Assembly: GCA_964019165.1 (NCBI GenBank)
Contig: OZ025283.1
Span: 4,661,001 to 4,725,000 of the forward strand
Direction of reading: 5' to 3'
Origin: Mastigias papua
Taxonomy: Eukaryota; Cnidaria; Scyphozoa; Rhizostomeae; Mastigiidae
DNA: 64,000 nt
Part shown: positions 52,260 through 63,163 of the stretch, in pieces
How positions within the stretch are numbered: position 1 is the first letter of the stretch
Layout: every line of letters starts with the position of its first letter
The notes under the pieces: model-generated
Seen by the model: the letters and a program-made list of their open reading frames with translations, nothing else
What the model was told of the DNA's origin: nothing
Databases searched by the model: none
Made by a program: the position numbers and the translations under genes

Positions 52260-54139
52260 TTGTATGTTTGACATTGAGTGGAAGTGCATCAATCTCAGCC
52301 ACAAACCCACTTTAACATCTACAGTTACACTGATACGAGTAGTTTAGGCAATGTTTCGTATTGAAATGAGCGTTAGTATTTGTTATTACACTAAATAGAG
52401 CGTTATAATGATTTACATGTAGCAAACCTGACTATACCATGTAAGTGCTACTTTTGAATTTAAGTACGTGTTGCATAGGTCCAAAACGTAATCTAAACAC
52501 ATCTGTGCTGTGAATCGAGCATTTCTAATATCGTATCACCATTAGATCTGTATTCATTCCTGTATTGTGAGTGTATCCACACATATGCAGTTTAGGCCCA
52601 TTACAAGCAATAACAACATACATGCGCAAATGCTGTTGAATGTTTGACATTGAGTGGAATTGCATCAATCTCAGCCACCAAACCACTTTAACATCTACAG
52701 TTACACTGATACGAGTAGTTTAGGCAATGTTTCGTATTGAAATGAGCGTTAGTATTTGTTTTTACACTAAATAGAGTGTTATAGTGCTTTAAATGTAGCA
52801 AACCTGACTATACTATGTAAGTGCTACTTTTGAATTTAAGTACGTGTTGCATAGGTCCAAAACGTAATCTAAACACATCTGTGCTGTGACTCGAGCATTT
52901 CCAATATCGTGTCACCATTAGATCTGTATTCATTCCTGTATTGTGAGTGTATCCACACATATGCAGTTTAGGCCCATTACAAGCTATAACAACATACATG
53001 TGCATATACTGTTGTATGTTTGACATTGAGTGGAAGTGCATCAATCTCAGCCACCAAACCACTTTAACATCTACAGTTACACTGATACGAGTAGTTTAGG
53101 CAATGTTTCGTATTGAAATGAGCGTTAGTATTTGTTTTTACACTAAATAGAGTGTTATAGTGCTTTAAATGTAGCAAACCTGACTATACTATGTAAGTGC
53201 TACTTTTGAATTTAAGTACGTGTTGCATAGGTCCAAAACGTAATCTAAACACATCTGTGCTGTGACTCGAGCATTTCCAATATCGTGTCACCATTAGATC
53301 TGTATTCATTCCTGTATTGTGAGTGTATCCACACATATGCAGTTTAGGCCCATTACAAGCTATAACAACATACATGTGCATATACTGTTGTATGTTTGAC
53401 ATTGAGTGGAAGTGCATCAATCTCAGCCAACAAACCACTTTAACATCTACAGTTACACTGATACGAGTAGTTTAGGCAATGTTTCGTAGTGAAATGAGCG
53501 TTAGTATTTGTTTTTACACTAAATAGAGCCTTATAGTGCTTTACATGTAGCAAACCTGACTATACTATGTAAGTGCTACATTTGAATTTAAGTACGTGTT
53601 GCAAAGTTCCAGAACGTAATCTCAACAAATCTGTGCTGTGAATCGAGCATTTCTAATATCGTGTCACCATTAGATCTGTATTCATTCCTGCACTGTCAGT
53701 GTATGTACACATGTGCAGTTTAGGCCCATTACAAGCAATAACAACATACATGCGCAAATGCTGTTGAATGTTTGACATTGAGTGGAATTGCATCAATCTC
53801 AGCCACCAAACCACTTTAACATCTACAGATACACTGATACGAGTAGTTTAGGCAATGTTTCGTATTGAAATGAGCGTTAGTATTTGTTTTTACACTAAAT
53901 AGAGTGTTATAGTGCTTTAAATGTAGCAAACCTGACTATACTATGTAAGTGCTACATTTGAATTTAAGTACGTGTTGCATAGTTCCAAAACGTAATCTAA
54001 ACACATCTGTGCTGTGACTCGAGCATTTCTAATATCGTGTCACCATTAGATCAGTATTCATTCCTGTATTGTCAGTGTATCCACACATATGCAGTTTAGG
54101 CCCATTACAAGCAATAACAACGTACATGTGCATATTCTG

Positions 54140-54891
54140 TTGTATGCTTGACATTGAGTGGAAGAGCATCAATCTCAGCCACCAAACCACTTTAACATCT
54201 ACAGATACACTGATACGAGTAGTTTAGGCAATGTTTCGTATTGAAATGAGCGTTAGTATTTGTTTTTACACTAAATAGAGTGTTATAGTGCTTTAAATGT
54301 AGCAAACCTGACTATACTATGTAAGTGCTACATTTGAATTTAAGTACGTCTTGCATAGTTCCAAAACGTAATCTAAACACATCTGTGCTGTGACTCGAGC
54401 ATTTCTAATATCGTGTCACCATTAGATCAGTATTCATTCCTGTATTGTCAGTGTATCCACACATATGCAGTTTAGGCCCATTACAAGCAATAACAACGTA
54501 CATGTGCATATTCTGTTGTATGCTTGACATTGAGTGGAAGAGCATCAATCTCAGCCACCAAACCACTTTAACATCTACAGTTACACTGATACGAGTAGTT
54601 TAGGCATTGTCTCGTATTGAAATGAGCGTTAGTATTTGTGTTTACACTAAATAGAGCCTTATAGTGCTTTAAATGTAGCAAACCTGATTATACTATGTAA
54701 GTGCTACATTTGAATTTAAGTACGTGTTGCATAGTTCCAAAACGTAATCTAAACACATCTGTGCTGTGAATCGAGCATTTCTAATATCGTATCAACATTA
54801 GATCAGTATTCATTCCTGTATTGTCAGTGTATCCACACATAAGCAGTGTAGGCCCATTACAAGCAATAACAACATACATGTGCATATACTG
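54140..54891 (+). repeat. c-type monomer duplicated, the first copy a c/a hybrid
   Basis: The monomer at 54140 begins as type c (TATGCTTGAC, GGAAGAGC) but from ACAGATACAC onward reads as type a (GAGTGTTATAG, TTTAAATG), like its left neighbour at 53764. The next monomer at 54516 is a normal c. The switch lies between about 54175 and 54205, the footprint expected of a one-monomer unequal crossover. GTACGTCTTGC (54346) and GGCATTGTCTCG (54603) are private changes. Confidence 0.85.
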
Positions 54892-57523
54892 TTGTATGTT
54901 TGACATTGAGTGGAAGTGCATCAATCTCAGCCACCAACCCACTTTAACATCTACAGTTACACTGATACGAGTAGTTTAGGCAATGTTTCGTATTGAAATG
55001 AGCGTTAGTATTTGTTATTACACTAAATAGAGCGTTATAATGCTTTACATGTAGCAAACCTGACTATACCATGTAAGTGCTACTTTTGAATTTAAGTACG
55101 TGTTGCATAGGTCCAAAACGTAATCTAAACACATCTGTGCTGTGACTCGAGCATTTCTAATATCGTGTCAACGTTAGATCAGTATTCATTCCTGTATTCT
55201 CAGTGTATCCACACATATGCAGTTTAGGCCCATTACAAGCAATAACAACATACATGTGCATATACTGTTGTATGTTTGACATTGAGTGGAAGTGCATCAA
55301 TCTCAGCCACAAACCCACTTTAACATCTACAGTTACACTGATACGAGTAGTTTAGGCAATGTTTCGTATTGAAATGAGCGTTAGTATTTGTTATTACACT
55401 AAATAGAGCGTTATAATGCTTTACATGTAGCAAACCTGACTATACCATGTAAGTGCTACTTTTGAATTTAAGTACGTGTTGCATAGGTCCAAAACGTAAT
55501 CTAAACACATCTGTGCTGTGAATCGAGCATTTCTAATATCGTATCACCATTAGATCTGTATTCATTCCTGTATTGTGAGTGTATCCACACATATGCAGTT
55601 TAGGCCCATTACAAGCAATAACAACATACATGCGCAAATGCTGTTGAATGTTTGACATTGAGTGGAATTGCATCAATCTCAGCCACCAAACCACTTTAAC
55701 ATCTACAGTTACACTGATACGAGTAGTTTAGGCAATGTTTCGTATTGAAATGAGCGTTAGTATTTGTTTTTACACTAAATAGAGTGTTATAGTGCTTTAA
55801 ATGTAGCAAACCTGACTATACTATGTAAGTGCTACTTTTGAATTTAAGTACGTGTTGCATAGGTCCAAAACGTAATCTAAACACATCTGTGCTGTGACTC
55901 GAGCATTTCCAATTTCGTGTCACCATTAGATCTGTATTCATTCCTGTATTGTGAGTGTATCCACACATATGCAGTTTAGGCCCATTACAAGCTATAACAA
56001 CATACATGTGCATATACTGTTGTATGTTTGACATTGAGTGGAAGTGCATCAATCTCAGCCAACAAACCACTTTAACATCTACAGTTACACTGATACGAGT
56101 AGTTTAGGCAATGTTTCGTAGTGAAATGAGCGTTAGTATTTGTTTTTACACTAAATAGAGCCTTATAGTGCTTTACATGTAGCAAACCTGACTATACTAT
56201 GTAAGTGCTACATTTTAATTTAAGTACGTGTTACATAGTTGCAAAACGTAATCTAAACACATCTGTGCTGTGAATCGAGCATTTCTAATATCGTATCAAC
56301 ATTAGATCTGTATTCATTCCTGTATTGTCAGTGTATCCACACATAAGCAGTTTAGGCCCATTACAAGCAATAACAACATACATGCGCAAATGCTGTTGAA
56401 TGTTTGACATTGAGTGGAATTGCATCAATCTCAGCCACCAAACCACTTTAACATCTACAGATACACTGATACGAGTAGTTTAGGCAATGTTTCGTATTGA
56501 AATGAGCGTTAGTATTTGTTTTTACACTAAATAGAGTGTTATAGTGCTTTAAATGTAGCAAACCTGACTATACTATGTAAGTGCTACATTTGAATGTAAG
56601 TACGTGTTGCATAGTTCCAAAACGTAATCTAAACACATCTGTGCTGTGAATCGAGCATTTCTAATATCGTGTCACCATTAGATCAGTATTCATTCCTGTA
56701 TTGTCAGTGTATCCACACATATGCAGTTTAGGCCCATTACAAGCAATAACAACGTACATGTGCATATTCTGTTGTATGCTTGACATTGAGTGGAAGAGCA
56801 TCAATCTCAGCCACCAAACCACTTTAAAATCTACAGTTACACTGATACGAGTAGTTTAGGCAATGTCTCGTATTGAAATGAGCGTTAGTATTTGTGTTTA
56901 CACTAAATAGAGCCTTATAGTGCTTTAAATGTAGCAAACCTGATTATACTATGTAAGTGTTAAATTTGAATTTAAGTACGTGTTGCATAGTTCCAAAACG
57001 TAATCTAAACACATCTGTGCTGTGAATCGAGCATTTCTAATATCGTATCAACATTAGATCTGTATTCATTCCTGTATTGTCAGTGTATCCACACATAAGC
57101 AGTTTAGGCCCATTACAAGCAATAACAACATACATGTGCATATACTGTTGTATGTTTGACATTGAGTGGAAGTGCATCAATCTCAGCCACCAAACCATTT
57201 TAACATCTACAGTTACACTGATACGAGTAGTTTAGGCAATGTTTCGTATTGAAATGAGCGTTAGTATTTGTTTTTACACTACATAGAGCCTTATAGTGCT
57301 TTACATGTAGCAAACCTGACTATACTATGTAAGTGCTACATTTGAATTTAAGTACGTGTTGCATAGTTCCAAAACGTAATCTAAACACATCTGTGCTGTG
57401 ACTGGAGCATTTCCAATATCGTGTCACCATTAGATCAGTATTCATTCCTGTATTCTCAGTGTATCCACACATATGCAGTTTAGGCCCATTACAAGCAATA
57501 ACAACATACATGTGCATATACTG

Positions 57524-57898
57524 TTGTATGTTTGACATTGAGTGGAAGTGCATCAATCGCAGCCCAAAACCGTTTTAACATCTACAGTTACACAGATACG
57601 AGTACTTTAGGCAATGTGTCGTTTTGACATGAGCGTTAGTAATTGTTTTTACACTAAATAGAGTCTTATAGTGCTTTAAATGTAGCATACCTGATTATAC
57701 TATGTAAGTGCTTAATTTGAATTTAAGTACGTGTTGCATAGTTCCAAAACGTAATCTAAACACATCTGTGCTGTGACTCGTGCATTTCCAATATCGTGTC
57801 ACCATTAGATCAGTATTCATTCCTGTATTGTCAGTGTATGCACAGATATGCAGTTTAGGCCCATTACAAGCTATAACAACATACATGTGCATATACTG
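57524..57898 (+). repeat. 375-bp monomer (1-bp deletion)
   Basis: AGCCCAAAACCG at 57561 lacks one base relative to AGCCACAAAACCG, as seen at 31241. This moves the phase of the next units by one base until 58830. Confidence 0.9.
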
Positions 57899-58650
57899 TT
57901 GTATGTTTGACATTGAGTGGAAGTGCATAAATCTCAGCCACCAAACCACTTTAACATCTACAGTTACACTGATACGAGTAGTTTAGGCAATGTTTCGTAT
58001 TGAAATGAGCGTTAGTATTTGTTTTTACACTAAATAGAGCCTTATAGTGCTTCAAATGTAGCAAACCTGACTATACTATGTAAGTGCTACATTTTAATTT
58101 AAGTACGTGTTACATAGTTGCAAAACGTAATCTAAACACATCTGTGCTGTGAATCGAGCATTTCTAATATCGTATCAACATTAGATCTGTATTCATTCCT
58201 GTATTGTCAGTGTATCCACACATAAGCAGTTTAGGCCCATTACAAGCAATAACAACATACATGTGCATATACTGTTGAATGTTTGACATTGAGTGGAAGT
58301 GCATCAATCTCAGCCAACAAACCACTTTAACATCTACAGTTACACAGATACGAGTACTTTAGGCAATGTGTCGTTTTGACATGAGCGTTAGTATTTGTTT
58401 TTACACTAAATAGAGTCTTATAGTGCTTTAAATGTAGCAAACCTGATTATACTATGTAAGTGCTAAATTTGAATTTAAGTACGTGTTGCATAGTTCCAAA
58501 ACGTAATCTAAACACATCTGTGCTGTGACTCGAGCATTTCCAATATCGTGTCACCATTAGATCAGTATTCATTCCTGTATTGTCAGTGTATGCACACATA
58601 TGCAGTTTAGGCCCATTACAAGCAATAACAACATACATGTGCATATACTG

Positions 58651-59027
58651 TTGTATGTTTGACATTGAGTGGAAGTGCATCAATCTCAGCCAACAAACCA
58701 CTTTAACATCTACAGTTACACTGATACGAGAAGTTTAGGCAATGTTTCGTAGTGAAATGAGCGTTAGTATTTGTTTTTACACTAAATAGAGTGTTATAGT
58801 GCTTTACATGTAGCAAACCTGACTATATTAATGTAAGTGCTACATTTGAATTTAAGTACGTGTTGCATAGTTCCAAAACGTAATCTAAGCACATTTATGC
58901 TGTGAATCGAGCATTTCCATTATCGTGTCACCATTAGATCAGTATTCATTCCTGTATTGTCAGTGTTTCCACACATATGCAGTTTAGGCCCATTACAAGC
59001 TATAACAACATACATGTGCATATACTG
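58651..59027 (+). repeat. 377-bp monomer (1-bp insertion)
   Basis: GACTATATTAATGTAAG at 58821 has one base more than GACTATACTATGTAAG. The original 376-bp phase is restored after it. The extra base lies in the loop of the recurrent inverted repeat. The copy also has AAGCACATTTATGC and GTGTTTCCACAC. Confidence 0.9.
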
Positions 59028-60907
59028 TTGTATGTTTGACATTGAGTGGAAGTGCATCAATCTCAGCCACCAAACCACTTTAACATCTACAGTTACTCTG
59101 ATACAAGTAGTTTAGGCAATGTGTCGTATTGAAATGAGCGTTAGTATTTGTTTTTACACTAAATAGAGCCTTATAGTGCTTTACATGTAGCAAACCTGAC
59201 TATACTATGTAAGTGCTACATTTGAATTTAAGTACGTGTTGCATAGTTCCAAAACGTAATCTAAACACATCTGTGCTGTGAATCGAGCATTTCCAATATC
59301 GTGTCACCACTAGATCTGAATTCATTCCTGTATTGTCAGTGTATCCACACATATGCAGTTTAGGCCCATTACAAGCAATAACAACATACATGTGCATATA
59401 CTGTTGTATGTTTGACATTGAGTGGAAGTGCATCAATCTCAGCCACCAACCCACTTTAACATCTACAGTTACACTGATACGAGTAGTTTAGGCAATGTTT
59501 CGTATTGAAATGAGCGTTAGTATTTGTTATTACACTAAATAGAGCGTTATAATGCTTTACATGTAGCAAACCTGACTATACCATGTAAGTGCTACTTTTG
59601 AATTTAAGTACGTGTTGCATAGGTCCAAAACGTAATCTAAACACATCTGTGCTGTGACTCGAGCATTTCCAATATCGTGTCACCACTAGATCTGAATTCA
59701 TTCCTGTATTGTCAGTGTATCCACACATATGCAGTTTAGGCCCATTACAAGCAATAACAACATACATGTGCATATACTGTTGTATGTTTGACATTGAGTG
59801 GAAGTGCATCAATCTCAGCCAACAAACCACTTTAACATCTACAGTTACACTGATACGAGAAGTTTAGGCAATGTTTCGTAGTGAACTGAGCGTTAGTATT
59901 TGTTTTTACACTAAATAGAGCCTTATAGTGCTTTACATGTAGCAAACCTGACTATACTATGTAAGTGCTACATTTGACTTTAAGTACGTGTTGCATAGTT
60001 GCTCAACGTAATCTAAACACATCTGTGCTGTGAATCGAGCATATCTAATATCGTATCACCATTAGATCTGTATTCATTCCTGTATTGTCAGTGTATGCAC
60101 ACATATGCAGTTTAGGCCCATTACAAGCAATGACAACGTACATGTGCATATACTGTTGTATGTTTGACATTGAGTGGAAGTGCATCAATCTCAGCCACCA
60201 AACCACTTTAACATCTACAGTTACTCTGATACAAGTAGTTTAGGCAATGTGTCGTATTGAAATGAGCGTTAGTATTTGTTTTTATACTAAATAGAGCCTT
60301 ATAGTGCTTTACATGTAGCAAACCTGACTATACTATGTAAGTGCTACATTTGAATTTAAGTACGTGTTGCACAGTTCCAAAACGTAATCTAAACACATCT
60401 GTGCTGTGAATCGAGCATTTCTAATATCGTATCACCATTAGATCTGTATTCATTCCTGTATTGTCAGTGTATCCACACATATGCAGTTTAGGCCCATTAC
60501 AAGCAATGACAACGTACATGTGCATATACTGTTGTATGTTTGACATTGAGTGGAAGTGCATCAATCTCAGCCACCAAACCACTTTAACATCTACAGTTAC
60601 ACTGATACGAGTAGTTTAGGCAATGTTTCGTATTGAAATGAGGGTTAGTATTTGTTTTTACACTAAATAGAGCCTTATAGTGCTTTACATGTAGCAAACC
60701 TGACTATACTATGTAAGTGCTACATTTGAATTTAAGTACGTGTTGCATAGTTCCAAAACGTAATCTAAACACATCTGTGCTGTGAATCGAGCATTTCCAT
60801 TATCGTGTCACCATTAGATCAGTATTCATTCCTGTATTGTCAGTGTATCCACACATATGCAGTTTAGGCCCATTACAAGCTATAACAACATACATGTGCA
60901 TATACTG

Positions 60908-63163
60908 TTGTATGTTTGACATTGAGTGGAAGTGCATCAATCTCAGCCACCAAACCACTTTAACATCTACAGTTACTCTGATACAAGTAGTTTAGGCAAT
61001 GTGTCGTATTGAAATGAGCGTTAGTATTTGTTTTTACACTAAATAGAGCCTTATAGTGCTTTACATGTAGCAAACCTGACTATACTATGTAAGTGCTACA
61101 TTTGAATTTAAGTACGTGTTGCACAGTTCCAAAACGTAATCTAAACACACCTGTGCTGTGACTCGAGCATTTCCAATATCGTGTCACCATTAGATCAGTA
61201 TTCATTCCTGTATCCTCAATGTATCCACACATATGCAGTTTAGGCCCATTACAAGCAATAACAACATACATGTGCATATACTGTTGTATGTTTGACATTG
61301 AATGGAAGTGCATCAATCTCAGCCACCAAACCACTTTAACATCTACAGTTACACTGATACGAGTAGTTTAGGCAATGTCTCGTATTGAAATGAGCGTTAG
61401 TATTTGTGTTTACACTAAATAGAGTCTTATCGTGCTTTAAATGTAGCAAACCTGATTATACTATGTAAGTTCTAAATTTGAATTTAAGTACGTGATGCAT
61501 AGGTCCAAAACGTAATCTAAACACAACTGTGCTGTGACTCGAGCATTTCCAATATCGTGTCACCATTAGATCAGTACTCATTCCTGTATTGTCAGTGTAT
61601 CCACACATATGCAGTTTGTGCCCATTACAAGCAATAACAACATACATGTGCATATACTGTTGTATGTTTGACATTGAGTGGAAGTGCATCAATCTCAGCC
61701 ACCAACCCACTTTAACATCTACAGTTACACTGATACGAGTAGTTTAGGCAATGTTTCGTATTGAAATGAGCGTTAGTATTTGTTTTTACACTAAATAGAG
61801 TCTTATAGTGCTTTAAATGTAGCAAACCTGACTATACTATGTAAGTGCTACATTTGAATTTAAGTACGTGTTGCACAGTTCCAAAACGTAATCTAAACAC
61901 ATCTGTGCTGTGAATCGAGCATTTCTAATATCGTATCACCATTAGATCTGTATTCATTCCTGTATTGTCAGTGTATGCACACATATGCAGTTTAGGCCAA
62001 TTACAAGCAATGACAACGTACATGTGCATATACTGTTGTATGTTTGACAGTGAATGGAGGTGCATCAATCTCAGCCACCAAACCACTTTAACATCTACAG
62101 TTACACTGATACGAGTAGTTTAGGCAATGTTTCGTATTGAAATGAGCGTTAGTATTTGTTATTACACTAAATAGAGCGTTATAGTGCTTTACATGTAGCA
62201 AACCTGACTATACTATGTAAGTGCTACATTTGAAATTAAGTACGTGTTGCACAGTTCCAAAACGTAATCTAAACACACCTGTGCTGTGACTCGAGCATTT
62301 CCAATATCGTGTCACCATTAGATCAGTATTCATTGCTGTATTGTCAGTGTATCCACACATATGCAGTTTAGGCCCATTACAAGCAATAACAACATACATG
62401 TGCATATACTGTTGTATGTTTGACATTGAGTGGAAGTGCATCAATCTCAGCCACCAAACCACTTTAACATCTACAGTTACACTGATACGAGTAGTTTAGG
62501 CAATGTCTCGTATTGAAATGAGCGTTAGTATTTGTGTTTACACTAAATAGAGTCTTATCGTGCTTTAAATGTAGCAAACCTGATTATACTATGTAAGTTC
62601 TAAATTTGAATTTAAGTACGTGTTGCATAGGTCCAAAACGTAATCTAAACACAACTGTGCTGTGACTCGAGCATTTCCAATATCGTGTCACCATTAGATC
62701 AGTATTCAGTCCTGTATTGTCAGTGTATCCACACATATGCAGTTTAGGCCCATTACAAGCTATAACAACATATATGTGCATATACTGTTGTATGTTTGAC
62801 ATTGAGTGGAAGTGCATCAATCTCAGCCACCAACCCACTTTAACATCTACAGTTACACTGATACGAGTAGTTTAGGCAATGTTTCGTATTGAAATGAGCG
62901 TTAGTATTTGTTTTTACACTAAATAGAGTCTTATAGTGCTTTAAATGTAGCAAACCTGACTATACTATGTAAGTGCTACATTTGAATTTAAGTACGTGTT
63001 GCATAGTTCCAAAACGTAATCTAAACACATCTGTGCTGTGACGCGAGCATTTCTAATATCGTGTCACCATTAGATCTGTATTCATTCCTGTATTGTCAGT
63101 GTATGCACACATATGCAGTTTAGGCCCATTACAAGCAATGACAACGTACATGTGCATATACTG
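60908..63163 (+). repeat. 3-monomer HOR (1128 bp), two copies
   Basis: The order of an ordinary monomer, then one with TGTCTCGTATTG, TTGTGTTTACAC and TTATCGTGC, then one with CAACCCAC, appears at 60908-62035 and 62036-63163. Rare shared markers 1128 bp apart are CACACCTGTGC (61147, 62275), AAGTTCTAAATTTG (61467, 62595) and CACAACTGTGC (61523, 62651). The first member's left part differs between copies (62048-62058 has ACAGTGAATGGAGG), so the duplication starts inside that monomer. Confidence 0.87.

Larger units (their letters stand above)
44364..57147 (+). repeat. Variable HOR of subtypes a-b-a-c-d (5 to 8 monomers per copy)
   Basis: Type a has TTGAATG, GGAATTGC and TGCGCAAATGCTG. Type b has CCAACAAACC and CGTAGTG, followed by GTTGCAAAG and CTCAACAAATCTG. 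Type c has TATGCTTGAC and GGAAGAGC. Type d has CAACCCAC, ATACCATG and CTACTTTTG. Monomer starts are a 45492, b 45868, a 46244, c 46620, d 46996, d 47372; then a 47748, b 48124, a 48500, c 48876, d 49252; then a 49628, b 50004, a 50380, c 50756, d 51132, c 51508, d 51884, d 52260; then a 52636, extra 53012, b 53388, a 53764, c 54140, c 54516, d 54892, d 55268; then a 55644, b 56020, a 56396, c 56772. Copy length varies by duplication of one or two monomers. Confidence 0.88.
57148..60907 (+). repeat. Heterogeneous monomers 152-161 with both 1-bp indels
   Basis: U-type monomers (ACACAGATACGAGTACTTT, GTCGTTTTGACATG) start at 57524 and 58275, far from the other U copies at 32332, 33836 and 38348. 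The rare TACATTTTAATTTAAG with GTTACATAGTTGC occurs at 58088, five units from its partner at 56209. A d-type monomer sits alone at 59404. AGTTACTCTGATACAAG with GTGTCGTATTG occurs at 59092, 60220 and 60972. No regular HOR was found. Confidence 0.8.

Noticed and set aside
57564..58830. Rearrangement or inversion where the 376-bp phase shifts by one base
   Set aside because: The shift is explained by a 1-bp deletion at about 57564 and a 1-bp insertion at about 58830. Orientation and monomer order continue normally.
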